This document shows, piece by piece, positions 16,556 through 25,981 of a stretch of 64,000 nucleotides of DNA. The stretch comes from Hydrogenophaga sp. (GTDB lineage Bacteria; Pseudomonadota; Gammaproteobacteria; Burkholderiales; Burkholderiaceae_C). Position 1 is the first letter of the stretch. Each line of letters begins with the position of its first letter. The DNA is taken from assembly GCA_016741995.1 (NCBI GenBank), contig JACVCO010000014.1, forward strand, positions 47,276 to 111,275, in the 5' to 3' direction. The translations under genes were made by a program, and so were the position numbers. The notes under the pieces were generated by a model. The model made no database searches, was not told the origin of the DNA, and was given only the letters and a program-made list of their open reading frames with translations.

Positions 16556-17451
16556 GCCGCGGGGCCGACCACCGCCACCAGCGTGTCGGTGCGGTCCATG
16601 GCGGCCAGGCTCTGGGCGTAGGCCGCCACCAGCGCCGGGTCTTCCAGTTCGGGCCACCTGGCGTGGCCACCGGGCTTGCCGTGGCGCAGCCAGTACTGGT
16701 GGTTGGCCAGCGAATAGCGCTGCACGCGCTGCACCGGGCCGGCATCGAAGCCCGCCTGGGCCAGCACGGCGCCGAGGCTGGCCGCGGTGTGCAGCACCAG
16801 GTGCTCGCTCCAGAACGTGAAGCGCTTAAAGGCCTCGCAGTCGTAGAGCGTGATCAGCGCGTCGCGCGCGTGCGGCACCTCCACCACCAGCGTGCCGCCG
16901 GGCTTGAGGCGGGTGCGGATGTGTTGCAGCACCTCGACCGGGTTCGGGATGTGCTCCAGCACGTGGAACAGCGTGACCACGTCGAGCGACGCGGGCGCGA
17001 TGTCGTCGAGGCTGGCCACGGCGTGGTGGCCCTTGGCGCGCACGATGGCCTGGCGCTCGCGGCTGAGGTCCAGCCCGGCGGCCCACGAGGCTTCGCCGGC
17101 CAGGGCGTCGAGCGCGCCACCGAGGCCGCAGCCGAAATCGAGCCAGCGCTGGCCACGGACGGTGGCGGCAAAGGCCTCGGCGCGGCGCACGTCGTCGGGC
17201 AGGCGCGGCGTCTTGATCTGCTCGCCGTGCACCAGGTAGGCACCGGTCTCGACGCGCTGCTCGTAGTACTGCGCCTGCGCGTGGTCGATGCGCGAGAGCA
17301 CGATCACTTCGCTCACCGGGTCGCGCAGCACGGCCACGTCGTCGCGGTCGCGCACGCGGGGGAAGAAAGGTTCGAGCCGCTCCGCGTCGATGGCGCCGAC
17401 GCGCTCCAGCGTGCGGATCAGGTCGTGGTCGGCCAGCACGGTGGCGTCCAT
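16552..17451 (-). CDS. Class I SAM-dependent methyltransferase (cassette of nonulosonic-acid genes)
   Basis: 299 residues. A Rossmann SAM-binding motif WLDFGCGLGGALDAL lies near residue 110 and the post-motif FHVLEHIPNPVEVL near 170. An N-terminal extension of about 90 residues precedes it. It ends the minus-strand cassette with a pyruvyl transferase (two-base gap), NeuA and a NeuB fusion, so a role in sugar or glycan methylation is likely. Start ATG 17451 (MDATVLAD). Acceptor unknown. Confidence 0.85.
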   Translation of the reverse strand: MDATVLADHDLIRTLERVGAIDAERLEPFFPRVRDRDDVAVLRDPVSEVIVLSRIDHAQAQYYEQRVETGAYLVHGEQIKTPRLPDDVRRAEAFAATVRGQRWLDFGCGLGGALDALAGEASWAAGLDLSRERQAIVRAKGHHAVASLDDIAPASLDVVTLFHVLEHIPNPVEVLQHIRTRLKPGGTLVVEVPHARDALITLYDCEAFKRFTFWSEHLVLHTAASLGAVLAQAGFDAGPVQRVQRYSLANHQYWLRHGKPGGHARWPELEDPALVAAYAQSLAAMDRTDTLVAVVGPAA

Positions 17452-17453
17452 GT

Positions 17454-18653
17454 TCAGGCTCCGAGGTGCGATTGGGTGCTCAGCAGGGTGCCGATGCGGG
17501 CCATGTTGGCGCGCGTGGCCTGCCACACGCGGTCCTGCGCGGCGTCGAGCCCTGCGCGCTGGCCGGCGGCGTCGGTTTCCAGGCGCTGCAGTTGCGCGTC
17601 GATGCGGTCGACGAGTTGGGCATCGGCGACCTCGAAGCCCCACTCGGGGTGGCCGATGTCGTCAAGGAAGTAGCGCATCTTGTCGTGGCTGATGAGCGAG
17701 ATGACGGCGCGGCGCAGGCCGAAAGGAATCATCTGCGCGTGGCCGCGCATGCCCATGGCGAGATCGACACGGGCGTAGAAGGCCATCACTTCTTCTGGGC
17801 CGGCGTCGGTCAGGTCCACGGTGTCGTAGGTCACACCGGCCTTGTCCAGGTGCGGTTCGATCTCGCGGTCCATGGTCTTGTGCGCGGCGACGACGATGCG
17901 CCAGCCGCGCTCCTGCGCGCGCCGCACGGCACGCGCCACGTTGCCCAGCACATCATCGGCGTTTTCGCCGAAGCGCAGGTGCGCGCGGTCGAAGGCGGCG
18001 TTGAAGGCGAGCACGCGCTGGCCGCTCGCGTCGTGCGCGAGCGCGGCGGCGCGGTGCTGTTCGTAGAGCTGCCAGATCACCGTGGTGGGGCAGTACTGGT
18101 GCGCCAGGCGCTCGGCCTGCGCCGGCTGCAGGTAGCGGCCCAGCGCGCGGATGGAGCCGTGGTTGCGCAGGCCGAAGAAACCGCTCGCGTCGGCCAGGGC
18201 GCGGATGTGGTCGGTGAACACCGGGTCGAAATCGTCCTGGCCGCGGAAGCGGTTGTAGCCAATGGCGAACACCGCCACCGGCAGGCGCAGGGCCTGCACG
18301 GCCTCGACGCTGCTGTTCCATTGCCAGCCGCTGTTGCCCACATCGCTGCCGGCCTGGTCGCGCAGCAGCAGGCCGCCGCCACCGATCACGAGGCCGTCGA
18401 AGCGGCCGTTCGCGTCCGCCGCGTCCAGGCCCAGGAAGGGCGACCAGGCCTGGCGCAGGGTCCAGTCGTTGTCGCCGAAGGCGGCGTCGAACAGGCGGCG
18501 CACCACCGGAAAGAGCAGGGTGTCGCCGGCGTTGCGGTTGGCCGAGTTGTGCACGCCCACGTGCAGCAGGCGCAGCGCGCCGGGCCGGCCCGTGGTGGTC
18601 TGCATGGGCAGCAGGGTGGGCGGGCCGTGGGTGACGAGCGATTGCTGGCTCAT
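17454..18653 (-). CDS. Polysaccharide pyruvyl transferase family protein
   Basis: 399 residues. N-terminal HVGVHNSANRNAGDTLL and GLVIGGGGLLLRDQAG, and the C-terminal AMGMRGHAQMIPFGL, match the polysaccharide pyruvyl transferase (CsaB/WcaK-like) family, which adds ketal-linked pyruvate to sugars or is used as a glycosyltransferase-like fold. It lies between the methyltransferase and neuA genes and probably decorates the same glycan. Cytosolic; no signal or membrane segment. Whether it truly transfers pyruvate cannot be told. Confidence 0.85.
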   Translation of the reverse strand: MSQQSLVTHGPPTLLPMQTTTGRPGALRLLHVGVHNSANRNAGDTLLFPVVRRLFDAAFGDNDWTLRQAWSPFLGLDAADANGRFDGLVIGGGGLLLRDQAGSDVGNSGWQWNSSVEAVQALRLPVAVFAIGYNRFRGQDDFDPVFTDHIRALADASGFFGLRNHGSIRALGRYLQPAQAERLAHQYCPTTVIWQLYEQHRAAALAHDASGQRVLAFNAAFDRAHLRFGENADDVLGNVARAVRRAQERGWRIVVAAHKTMDREIEPHLDKAGVTYDTVDLTDAGPEEVMAFYARVDLAMGMRGHAQMIPFGLRRAVISLISHDKMRYFLDDIGHPEWGFEVADAQLVDRIDAQLQRLETDAAGQRAGLDAAQDRVWQATRANMARIGTLLSTQSHLGA

Positions 18654-18675
18654 GGGGTGTCCGGGTCAGGCCAGG

Positions 18676-19410
18676 TCAGGCCGCAAGCGCGGTGGGTGCC
18701 CGGCGGGCCAGCGCTTCGCGCGCGAGCGCCAGGTCCTGCGGGCCGTTGATGTCGATCGAGTGCTGCGGGTCCATGGGGTGGCCGCAGGCACCGTCGATGT
18801 GGAAGCTGCCGTGCGCCCGCAGCAGGTGCGGGCGCGCCGCGAAGATGGAGCCGTTGACGGCGTGGATCTTGCGTTGCGTCTGGCGTTGGCCGTTGCGGTC
18901 CACGCTCGGGTCGACGAGGCTGAGGTCGTCGCCGTCGAGGTAGCGCAGGTTGTTCAGGTACTTGCCGAGGTCGGTGACGCTGATGACCGCGGGCGTGTCG
19001 CTGCGCTGCATCAGGTTCACGCAGGCGCGGATGTCTTCCGGCCGGCGCAGCGGGCTGGTGGGCAGCAGCATGAGCACCACCTCGGGCAGCGCGCCGTGCG
19101 TGGCCTCGAACCAGTCGAGCGCGTGCAGCACGGTGTGCACCGCGTGCACCTCGTCGCGGCCGAGTTCGGCCGGGCGCAGGAAGGGCACCGCGGCGCCCCA
19201 GCGGCGCGCCACGGCGGCGATCTCGGCGTCGTCGGTGGAGACGATCAGCTCGTCGATCACGCCGCTGTCCTGCGCGGCCTTCAGCGTCCAGGCCAGCAGC
19301 GGGCGGCCGGCCACGTCCGCCAGGTTCTTGCGGGGGATGCCCTTGGAGCCACCGCGCGCGGGCACGACGGCGAGCACGCGGGGCACGGGTTTCACGGGGG
19401 ATGCGTTCAT
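18676..19410 (-). CDS. neuA: Acylneuraminate (nonulosonate) cytidylyltransferase
   Basis: 244-residue CMP-sugar synthetase. The CTP-binding signature VVPARGGSKGIPRKN is at residues 16-30, ADVAGRPLLAWTL follows, then LLPTSPLRRPEDI and a C-terminal Mg-site segment HIDG. It activates a sialic-acid-like nine-carbon sugar (neuraminate, legionaminate or pseudaminate type) with CTP. It starts seven bases after the NeuB-fusion stop, so precursor synthesis and activation are coupled. Which nonulosonate is made cannot be told: no PseB/C/H/G-, LegB/C/G- or NeuC-type gene is in the window. Confidence 0.9.
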   Translation of the reverse strand: MNASPVKPVPRVLAVVPARGGSKGIPRKNLADVAGRPLLAWTLKAAQDSGVIDELIVSTDDAEIAAVARRWGAAVPFLRPAELGRDEVHAVHTVLHALDWFEATHGALPEVVLMLLPTSPLRRPEDIRACVNLMQRSDTPAVISVTDLGKYLNNLRYLDGDDLSLVDPSVDRNGQRQTQRKIHAVNGSIFAARPHLLRAHGSFHIDGACGHPMDPQHSIDINGPQDLALAREALARRAPTALAA

Positions 19411-19417
19411 CACGTCC

Positions 19418-21691
19418 TCAGGCGGCCAGGCGTTCGGCCCAGGGCTGCACGCTCCAGGCTTTCTCGAGCCGGTCGAGCGCGACCCAGAAGCCTTCGCCCT
19501 GGTTCTTGTGGCCCTGCCAGATCTCGGGGATGAAGCCCACGCCCGGCGCCCAGCGGGCCAGGTCGGCGCCGAGTGCCTCGAAGTCGATGTCGCCGTCGCT
19601 GATCTGCAGGCCTTCGTCGTGCGTGCCCTTGGCGTCCACCACGTGCAGGTGCGCCGTGAAGGGGCCGAGCTCGCGCACGAAATCGCGCCAGGACCAGCCG
19701 AAGTGGTTGCAGGCCAGGCGCGAGTGCGAGATGTCGAGGCAGACGCGCATGCCGTGGCGCTTGCAGAAGGCCACGGTTTCATCGGCCGCCATGAACAGGT
19801 TGTGGAAACGCTGGCCACCGAAATGCCACGGGAAGGGCGGCATGGTCTGGGGAAGGATTTCCACGCCCTCGGCGTTCACCTGCTTCAGGGCGTCGGCGAT
19901 GCGGTCGTAGCGCCGCGCGCGCTCGGCCTGCGGCATGAACTGGTCGGCCGTGAAGCCGCCGGCGTTGATGATGATCGGCGGCCGTTCGGTGGCGGGGAAG
20001 AAGCGCTTGAGTTCGCGCGTGCGGTCGATGACGCGCTGCAGCTCGGCGATGGAACGCTGGCGATAGGCCTCGTCGTCGGTCGAGAGGTCCATGATGTGGT
20101 CGCCCGCGAACAGCTCGGGGCTGTGCACCACCAGCTGGAATTTCGTGGCGGCCTGGAAGTAATCGGCCGGGTTCAGGTCGAGATCGCGGTAGCTGAAGTG
20201 GATTTCCACCAAGTCTGCGCTGGTCGTCGCGGCCAGCGTGGCGAAGTCGTGGTAGCGGATGGGGATGCCCCAGGGGCGATCGAAGGCGTAGTCGCGGGCG
20301 CGCACGCACTCGCCGGCGATGTCGGTCTCGAAGAACAGGTCGCCCGCCTTCATGTCGCGGCAGGCGGCCACGCCCACGAGCTCGGCCGTGCGCGAAGGCT
20401 GCAGGCCGCGGCCGGGGCTGCGGATCTCCAGCATGTCGCTGGTGATGATGTCGCCGGCGCGCAGGTCGCGCGCGGCCACGAGCGATTTGGCCAGCACCTC
20501 GCGGTTGAGGCGTTCGCCCTGGCTGATCTCGCGCTTGTCGCCCGTGCCCATGGCGAGCTCGACGTTGCGGATCGCCTTGACCATGGCCTCGAATTCGTCG
20601 GGCAGCAGGCTCACGCGGTGGTCGTTGCCTTCCATGTTGCGGTCCAGGGTGAAGTGCTTTTCGATCACCTTGGCGCCGCGCGCGATGGCGGCGATGCAGA
20701 CCTCGTAGCCGCGCTCGTGGCCCGAGTAACCGATGGGCACGCCACCGATCTCCTTGAGACGGTTCATGTAGGCCAGGTTCACGTCCTGCATGGGCGTGGG
20801 GTAGGTGGAGTTGCACTGCAGCAGCGCGAAGGCCGCGCCCTCGCTGCGCAGCAGGCCCACCGTCTCGCGGATCTCGTGCTCCACCGACATGCCGGTGGAG
20901 ACGATGAGTGGCCGCCCGGTGCGCGCAGCGGCGCGCACCAGTTCGTGGTTCGTGAGGTCGGCCGAGGCGATCTTGAAACCTTCCAGACCGTACTCGTTGA
21001 GGCGCTTGAGGCTCACCAGATCCCACGGCGTGCACAGCGGCACCAGGCCGCAGGCGCGGGTGTGGTCCAGCGCGGCGAACATCTCGTCGGGCGTGAGCTG
21101 GAAACGGCGCAGCAGGTCGAGCGTGTACTCGGCGCCCAGGTCTTCGCTCACGGCGTTGCCGCCCTGGGTGTAGAGGCTGGCCATGTCGCGCAGCTGGAAC
21201 TTGGCGCAGTCGGCGCCGGCGCGCGCGGCCTCGTCGATCAGGCGCTTGGCCAGATCGAGGCTGCCGTTGTGGTTGTTGCCGATCTCGGCGATCAGGAAGG
21301 CGGGCTTGTCCTCGCGGATCACGCGGTTGCCGATGCGCAGGCCATCGTTCTCGCGCCAGGCAATGGCCACCAGGCGGCCCGAGGCGTCCAGCAGCGGGAT
21401 GGAGGTGATCTTGGGCGAGAACAGCGCTTCGATGCGGGCCGGCTCGTCGCCGATGCGGGCCGACGTGAAACGGTGGTTGGCGATGTCGCGCACCGGGCGT
21501 TGCAGGTCGATGTCCTCGACGTTCACCACCCAGCGCCGGAAGTCACCGTCGGTGACGATGCCGTCGAGCACACCGCTTTCGGAGATGCAGAACACCATGC
21601 GCTTGGTGTTGCGGTTCATCTTCTGCAGGGCGTGCTGGATCGCGTCTTCGTGGTAGACGACGTGGGGGCCGAGGTGTCGGTCGATGATCAT
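19418..21691 (-). CDS. CBS - NeuB (nonulosonate synthase) - SAF - TIM-barrel fusion protein
   Basis: 757 residues, more than twice the size of an ordinary NeuB. In order: a CBS-domain pair at about 5-115 (VLDGIVTDGDFRRWV); an NeuB synthase barrel at 125-390 (AEIGNNHNG 135-143; EKHFTLDR 344-351); an SAF/antifreeze-like domain at 395-460 (AARDLRAGDIITSDML); and a xylose-isomerase/AP-endonuclease-2-type barrel at 470-745 with candidate metal residues in DISHSRLACNH, HVVDAKGTHDEG and EIWQGHKNQGEG. The NeuB part condenses phosphoenolpyruvate with a six-carbon amino sugar; the C-terminal barrel may isomerise or epimerise its substrate. I start at ATG 21691; the open frame extends upstream but is not conserved-looking. 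Confidence 0.88.
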   Translation of the reverse strand: MIIDRHLGPHVVYHEDAIQHALQKMNRNTKRMVFCISESGVLDGIVTDGDFRRWVVNVEDIDLQRPVRDIANHRFTSARIGDEPARIEALFSPKITSIPLLDASGRLVAIAWRENDGLRIGNRVIREDKPAFLIAEIGNNHNGSLDLAKRLIDEAARAGADCAKFQLRDMASLYTQGGNAVSEDLGAEYTLDLLRRFQLTPDEMFAALDHTRACGLVPLCTPWDLVSLKRLNEYGLEGFKIASADLTNHELVRAAARTGRPLIVSTGMSVEHEIRETVGLLRSEGAAFALLQCNSTYPTPMQDVNLAYMNRLKEIGGVPIGYSGHERGYEVCIAAIARGAKVIEKHFTLDRNMEGNDHRVSLLPDEFEAMVKAIRNVELAMGTGDKREISQGERLNREVLAKSLVAARDLRAGDIITSDMLEIRSPGRGLQPSRTAELVGVAACRDMKAGDLFFETDIAGECVRARDYAFDRPWGIPIRYHDFATLAATTSADLVEIHFSYRDLDLNPADYFQAATKFQLVVHSPELFAGDHIMDLSTDDEAYRQRSIAELQRVIDRTRELKRFFPATERPPIIINAGGFTADQFMPQAERARRYDRIADALKQVNAEGVEILPQTMPPFPWHFGGQRFHNLFMAADETVAFCKRHGMRVCLDISHSRLACNHFGWSWRDFVRELGPFTAHLHVVDAKGTHDEGLQISDGDIDFEALGADLARWAPGVGFIPEIWQGHKNQGEGFWVALDRLEKAWSVQPWAERLAA

Positions 21692-21845
21692 GAAACGCTC
21701 CGGGCCGGACGCGGCGCCACGCAGGGTTCGGGCGCCGGTCTGTGGGTTGGAGGGATCGTAGGTTTCGACACCCCGCGGCAAGCCCGGGAATAAGCCCCCG
21801 AAAACCCCGCAATCCGGCGGATCGGGGGGCTGACGGCCGCCCCGA

Positions 21846-21851
21846 TATAGT
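21846..21851 (+). promoter_or_regulatory. Candidate -10 box for radA (near-leaderless)
   Basis: TATAGT, five of six bases of the consensus -10, ends ten bases before the radA ATG, and no ribosome site is present. The predicted transcript would start about 3 bases before the ATG. No clear -35 is seen. Confidence 0.5.
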
Positions 21852-21860
21852 CCCCGCCTC

Positions 21861-23240
21861 ATGGCCAAGGACAAGACGATCTACACCTGCAGCGAGTGCG
21901 GCGGCACCAGCCCGCGCTGGCTGGGCAAATGCCCGCACTGCGGCGCCTGGAACACGCTGGTGGAGGGCGTGGCCGAGGGCGGCGGCGCGCCGGCCCGCAA
22001 CCGCTTTGCCGCGCTGGCCAAGACCGCCGAGGTGATGCCGCTGTCGAAGATCGAGGCCAGCGACGTGCAGCGCACGCCCACCGGGCACGAGGAACTCGAC
22101 CGCGTGCTGGGCGGCGGCATCGTGGAAGGCGGGGTGGTGCTGATCGGCGGCGACCCGGGCATCGGCAAATCCACCCTGCTGCTGCAGGCGCTGGACAGCC
22201 TGCAACGGGCGGGGCTGAACACCTTGTATGTAACGGGCGAGGAAAGTGGCGCCCAGGTGGCGTTGCGCGCCCGCCGGCTCGGCATCGACGGTTCGCAGGT
22301 GCAGGTGCTGGCCGAGATCCAGCTCGAGAAGATTCTGGCCACGCTGGACAGCGTGAAGCCCGCGATCGCGGTGATCGACTCGATCCAGACCGTGTATTCC
22401 GACCAGCTCACCAGCGCGCCCGGCTCCGTGGCCCAGGTGCGCGAATGCGCGGCGCACCTCACGCGCGCGGCCAAGGCCTCGGGCACGGCCATCGTGCTGG
22501 TGGGCCACGTCACCAAGGAAGGCGCGCTGGCCGGGCCGCGCGTGCTGGAGCACATGGTGGACACCGTGCTCTATTTCGAGGGCGACACGCACAGCAGCTA
22601 CCGGCTGATCCGCGCGATCAAGAACCGCTTCGGCGCGGTCAATGAGATCGGCGTGTTCGCCATGACGGAGAAGGGCCTCAAGGGCGTGAGCAACCCGAGC
22701 GCGATCTTCCTGTCCCAACACGCCGAGCCCGTGCCCGGCAGCTGCGTGATGGTGACGCTGGAAGGCACGCGCCCGCTGCTGGTGGAATTGCAGGCCCTGG
22801 TGGACAGCGGCGGGCCCAGCCCGCGGCGCCTGAGCGTGGGCCTGGAGCGCGACCGCCTGGCCATGCTGCTGGCCGTGCTGCACCGCCACGCCGGCGTGGC
22901 CTGCATGGACCAGGACGTGTTCGTCAACGCCGTGGGCGGCGTGCGCATCAGCGAGCCCGCGGCCGACCTGGGCGTGATGCTGGCCATCACCAGCAGCCTG
23001 CGCGGCAAGCCGTTGCCCAAGGGCTTCATCGCCTTCGGCGAGGTGGGCCTGGCGGGCGAGGTGCGCCCGGCCCCGCGCGGGCAGGAGCGGCTGAAAGAGG
23101 CGGCCAAGCTCGGGTTTTCCGTGGCGGTGGTGCCCAAGGCCAACCTGCCCAAGAAGAACGACAAGGCCTTCGAAGGCCTGACCGTGCACGGCGTGGAACG
23201 CATCGAGCAGGCGCTCGAGCTCGCGCGCCGGCTGGATTGA
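21861..23240 (+). CDS. radA: DNA repair protein RadA
   Basis: 459 residues, normal length. An N-terminal zinc finger (Cys10, Cys13, Cys24, Cys27) precedes a RecA-like ATPase with Walker A GGDPGIGKST (96-105), the RadA hallmark KNRFG (254-258), and a C-terminal Lon-protease-like domain. RadA helps branch migration and processing of recombination intermediates. It is divergent from the NeuB fusion across a 169-base gap. Probably read from a near-leaderless promoter at 21846. Confidence 0.96.
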   Translation: MAKDKTIYTCSECGGTSPRWLGKCPHCGAWNTLVEGVAEGGGAPARNRFAALAKTAEVMPLSKIEASDVQRTPTGHEELDRVLGGGIVEGGVVLIGGDPGIGKSTLLLQALDSLQRAGLNTLYVTGEESGAQVALRARRLGIDGSQVQVLAEIQLEKILATLDSVKPAIAVIDSIQTVYSDQLTSAPGSVAQVRECAAHLTRAAKASGTAIVLVGHVTKEGALAGPRVLEHMVDTVLYFEGDTHSSYRLIRAIKNRFGAVNEIGVFAMTEKGLKGVSNPSAIFLSQHAEPVPGSCVMVTLEGTRPLLVELQALVDSGGPSPRRLSVGLERDRLAMLLAVLHRHAGVACMDQDVFVNAVGGVRISEPAADLGVMLAITSSLRGKPLPKGFIAFGEVGLAGEVRPAPRGQERLKEAAKLGFSVAVVPKANLPKKNDKAFEGLTVHGVERIEQALELARRLD

Positions 23241-23256
23241 CTGAAAGGACGGATAC

Positions 23257-23673
23257 ATGACCTGGCAACGTCTGGCGATCGCCGTGATCGCCGCTGCCCT
23301 GCTCTTCTGGGGCCACCGCCAGTTCGGCTGGGCCGGTGTGGCCGCGGTGGCCGGCGGCCTGGTGATGTGGCTGCTGCTGCACTTCACGCGCCTGATGGCG
23401 GTGATGCGCCGTGCCGCGCAACGCCCCATCGGCCACGTGGACAGCGCGGTGATGCTCAACGCCCGGTTGCAGGCCGGCATGCCGCTGGTGGGCGTGACGG
23501 GCCTGGCGCGCGCGCTGGGCGAAAAGGTCTCGCCCGAGGGGGAGGAGCCCGAGGTCTACCGCTGGACGGACCCGGGCGACGCCAGCGTGCAGGCCCGTTT
23601 TGCCCGCGGCAAGCTGCAGGACTGGGGCCTGAAACGCCCGGAAGCGCCCGGCCCGGGGGCCGACGCCCCGTAA
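23257..23673 (+). CDS. Small membrane protein, unknown function
   Basis: 138 residues with two hydrophobic segments (about 5-20 and 24-44) followed by a charged cytosolic tail of about 90 residues containing MLNARLQAGMPLVGV. I recognise no catalytic motif. It lies 16 bases behind radA, with an AAAGGA ribosome site before the ATG, and looks co-transcribed. Its TAA is also the start of a TAAAAT sequence that could be the -10 of ilvE. Confidence 0.75.
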   Translation: MTWQRLAIAVIAAALLFWGHRQFGWAGVAAVAGGLVMWLLLHFTRLMAVMRRAAQRPIGHVDSAVMLNARLQAGMPLVGVTGLARALGEKVSPEGEEPEVYRWTDPGDASVQARFARGKLQDWGLKRPEAPGPGADAP

Positions 23674-23714
23674 AATCGCCGGCTGCCCCCATACCCCCCC
23701 TGCCAAGGATTTCC

Positions 23715-24653
23715 ATGAGCCCCGCCCCTCCCTCGATGTCCGACCGCGACGGCAAGATCTGGATGGACGGCCAGCTGGTGGACTGGCGCGACGCCAAGAT
23801 CCACGTGCTGACGCACACGCTGCACTATGGCTGCGGGGCGTTCGAGGGCGTGCGGGCCTACAACACGGTCAACGGCACGGCCATCTTCCGCCTGCAGGAG
23901 CACACCGAGCGGCTGTTCAACAGCGCCAAGATCCTGCGCATGAAGATCCCCTTCACCCAAGAGCAGGTGAACGAGGCGCAGAAGCAGGTGGTGCGCGAAA
24001 ACAAGCTCGAGAGCTGCTATATCCGCCCGCTCACCTGGATCGGCGACAAGAAGCTGGGCGTGAGCCCCAAGGGCAACACCATCCACCTCAGCATCGCGGC
24101 CTGGGCCTGGGGCGCCTACCTGGGCGACGAAGGCCTGAAGCGCGGCATCCGCGTCAAGACCAGCAGCTACACCCGCCACCACGTCAACATCACCATGACG
24201 CAGGCCAAGGCGGTAAGCAACTACACCAACAGCATCCTGGCCAACATGGAAGCCACGGACGAGGGCTACGACGAAGCCCTGCTGCTGGACTCCAGCGGCT
24301 TCGTGAGCGAAGGCGCGGGCGAGAACATCTTCGTGATCAAGAACGGCGTGATCTACACGCCCGACCTCTCGGCCGGCGCCCTCAACGGCATCACGCGCAA
24401 CACCGTGTTCCACATCGCCAAGGACCTGGGCCTGGAGATCGTGCAGAAGCGCATCACGCGCGACGAGGTCTACATCGCCGACGAGGCCTTCTTCACCGGC
24501 ACCGCCGCCGAAGTGACGCCGATCCGCGAGCTCGACCGCATCGAAATCGGCGCCGGCAGCCGTGGCCCGATCACCGAGAAGATCCAGAGCGGGTTCTTCG
24601 ACATCGTGAACGGCCGCAACGCCAAGTACGCCCACTGGCTCACCAAGGTCTGA
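23715..24653 (+). CDS. ilvE: Branched-chain amino acid aminotransferase
   Basis: 312-residue fold-type IV PLP enzyme. The catalytic lysine is Lys165 in MTQAKAVSNYTNS; THTLHYGCGAFEGVRAY near residue 33 and GENIFVIKNG later are family hallmarks. It makes leucine, isoleucine and valine from their 2-keto acids with glutamate. AAGGAT precedes ATG 23715. A possible promoter -10 TAAAAT lies at 23671-23676. It is followed after two bases by a small zinc-finger gene. Confidence 0.95.
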   Translation: MSPAPPSMSDRDGKIWMDGQLVDWRDAKIHVLTHTLHYGCGAFEGVRAYNTVNGTAIFRLQEHTERLFNSAKILRMKIPFTQEQVNEAQKQVVRENKLESCYIRPLTWIGDKKLGVSPKGNTIHLSIAAWAWGAYLGDEGLKRGIRVKTSSYTRHHVNITMTQAKAVSNYTNSILANMEATDEGYDEALLLDSSGFVSEGAGENIFVIKNGVIYTPDLSAGALNGITRNTVFHIAKDLGLEIVQKRITRDEVYIADEAFFTGTAAEVTPIRELDRIEIGAGSRGPITEKIQSGFFDIVNGRNAKYAHWLTKV

Positions 24654-24655
24654 CC

Positions 24656-24862
24656 ATGAGCAAAGCCGTCGTCGAACTGAAGGCCAAGGACCTCAACGCC
24701 CAGGGCGGCGTGTTCTGCCCCAGCCCGCTGGCCGACATGAAGCTCTGGAACAGCCACCCCAAGGTGTACCTGGACGTGGCCAAGACCGGCAGCGCCCGGT
24801 GTCCGTACTGCGGCACCGTGTACCAGCTCGCGGCCGGCGAGCACGTTTCGCACAGCCACTGA
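24656..24862 (+). CDS. Zinc-finger domain-containing protein (zf-CHCC / NDUFS6-like)
   Basis: 68 residues with the Cys-His-Cys-Cys pattern seen as VFCP, NSHP and CPYCGTVY. Related short proteins (NDUFS6-like) bind zinc and, in some organisms, assist complex I assembly. The function of the free-standing bacterial form is unproven. Two bases separate it from ilvE, an arrangement that looks operonic. Confidence 0.85.
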   Translation: MSKAVVELKAKDLNAQGGVFCPSPLADMKLWNSHPKVYLDVAKTGSARCPYCGTVYQLAAGEHVSHSH

Positions 24863-24916
24863 CGGCGCCAAGGTGGTGGGCCTGAGAACCCGGCACCGCA
24901 CAGGGGGACGACTCGA

Positions 24917-25981
24917 ATGATTCTGGTCACCGGCGGCGCCGGCTTCATCGGCAGCAACTTCGTGCTGGACTGGCTCGCGCACAGCGACGAGCCCGTGCTC
25001 AACCTGGACAAGCTCACCTACGCGGGCAACCGGCGCAACCTGGACCGCCTGGAGGGCGATGCGCGCCATGTGTTCGTGCAGGGTGACATCGGCGACACCG
25101 GCCTGGTGGCGCGGCTGCTGGCCGAGCACCGCCCGCGCGCGGTGGTCAACTTCGCGGCCGAAAGCCACGTGGACCGCTCCATCCTCGGCGCGGGCGATTT
25201 CATCCAGACCAACATCGTCGGCACCTTCCACCTGCTCGAAGCGGTGCGCGGCCACTGGCTGGACCTGCCCGAGGCCGAGCGCGCGGCCTTCCGTTTCCTG
25301 CACGTGAGCACCGACGAGGTCTACGGCAGCCTGACGCCCGAGGCCCCCGCGTTCACCGAGCAGCACGCCTACGAACCGAACAGCCCCTACAGCGCCAGCA
25401 AGGCCGCGAGCGACCACCTGGTGCGCGCGTGGCACCACACCCACGGCCTGCCGGTGCTCACCACCAACTGCAGCAACAACTACGGGCCGCTGCACTTCCC
25501 CGAGAAGCTGATCCCGCTGATGATCGTGAACGCCCTGGCGGGCAAGCCGCTGCCGGTGTACGGCGACGGCATGCAGGTGCGCGACTGGCTCTACGTGGGC
25601 GACCACTGCAGCGCCATCCGCCGCGTGCTCGAGGCCGGCCGCGTGGCCGAGACCTACAACGTGGGCGGCTGGAACGAGAAACCCAACATCGAAATCGTGC
25701 GCACCATCTGCGCCTTGCTCGACGAATTGCGCCCGCGCGCCGACGGCCAGTCCTACACCACGCAGATCACCTACGTGAAAGACCGGCCGGGCCACGACCG
25801 CCGCTACGCGATCGACGCGCGCAAGATCGAGCGCGAACTGGGCTGGCGCCCGGCCGAGACCTTCGACACCGGCATCCGCAAGACCGTGCGCTGGTACCTG
25901 GACAACGCCGACTGGGTGGCCGAGGTGCAGAGCGGGGCCTACCGCGAGTGGGTGAAAGCGCAATACCAGGGGGCGGCTTGA
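24917..25981 (+). CDS. rmlB: dTDP-glucose 4,6-dehydratase
   Basis: 354-residue extended SDR. NAD-binding TGGAGFIGS is at 5-13, the STDEVYG catalytic Thr-Asp-Glu region near 133, and YSASK holds the catalytic Tyr/Lys. It makes dTDP-4-keto-6-deoxyglucose, step 2 of dTDP-L-rhamnose synthesis. First gene of the long surface-polysaccharide locus, preceded by AGGGGGA. Its TGA overlaps the TTG start of rmlD. Confidence 0.96.
   Translation: MILVTGGAGFIGSNFVLDWLAHSDEPVLNLDKLTYAGNRRNLDRLEGDARHVFVQGDIGDTGLVARLLAEHRPRAVVNFAAESHVDRSILGAGDFIQTNIVGTFHLLEAVRGHWLDLPEAERAAFRFLHVSTDEVYGSLTPEAPAFTEQHAYEPNSPYSASKAASDHLVRAWHHTHGLPVLTTNCSNNYGPLHFPEKLIPLMIVNALAGKPLPVYGDGMQVRDWLYVGDHCSAIRRVLEAGRVAETYNVGGWNEKPNIEIVRTICALLDELRPRADGQSYTTQITYVKDRPGHDRRYAIDARKIERELGWRPAETFDTGIRKTVRWYLDNADWVAEVQSGAYREWVKAQYQGAA

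Noticed and set aside
18950..21793. 947-codon plus-strand open frame opposite the NeuB fusion
   Set aside because: Composition is typical of an antisense shadow in GC-rich DNA (runs of Gly, Ala, His, Val), with no motif, whereas the minus strand gives complete enzyme domains.
21543..23480. 645-codon minus-strand open frame over radA
   Set aside because: Antisense of radA and of the NeuB N-terminus; no domain, and radA is intact on the plus strand.
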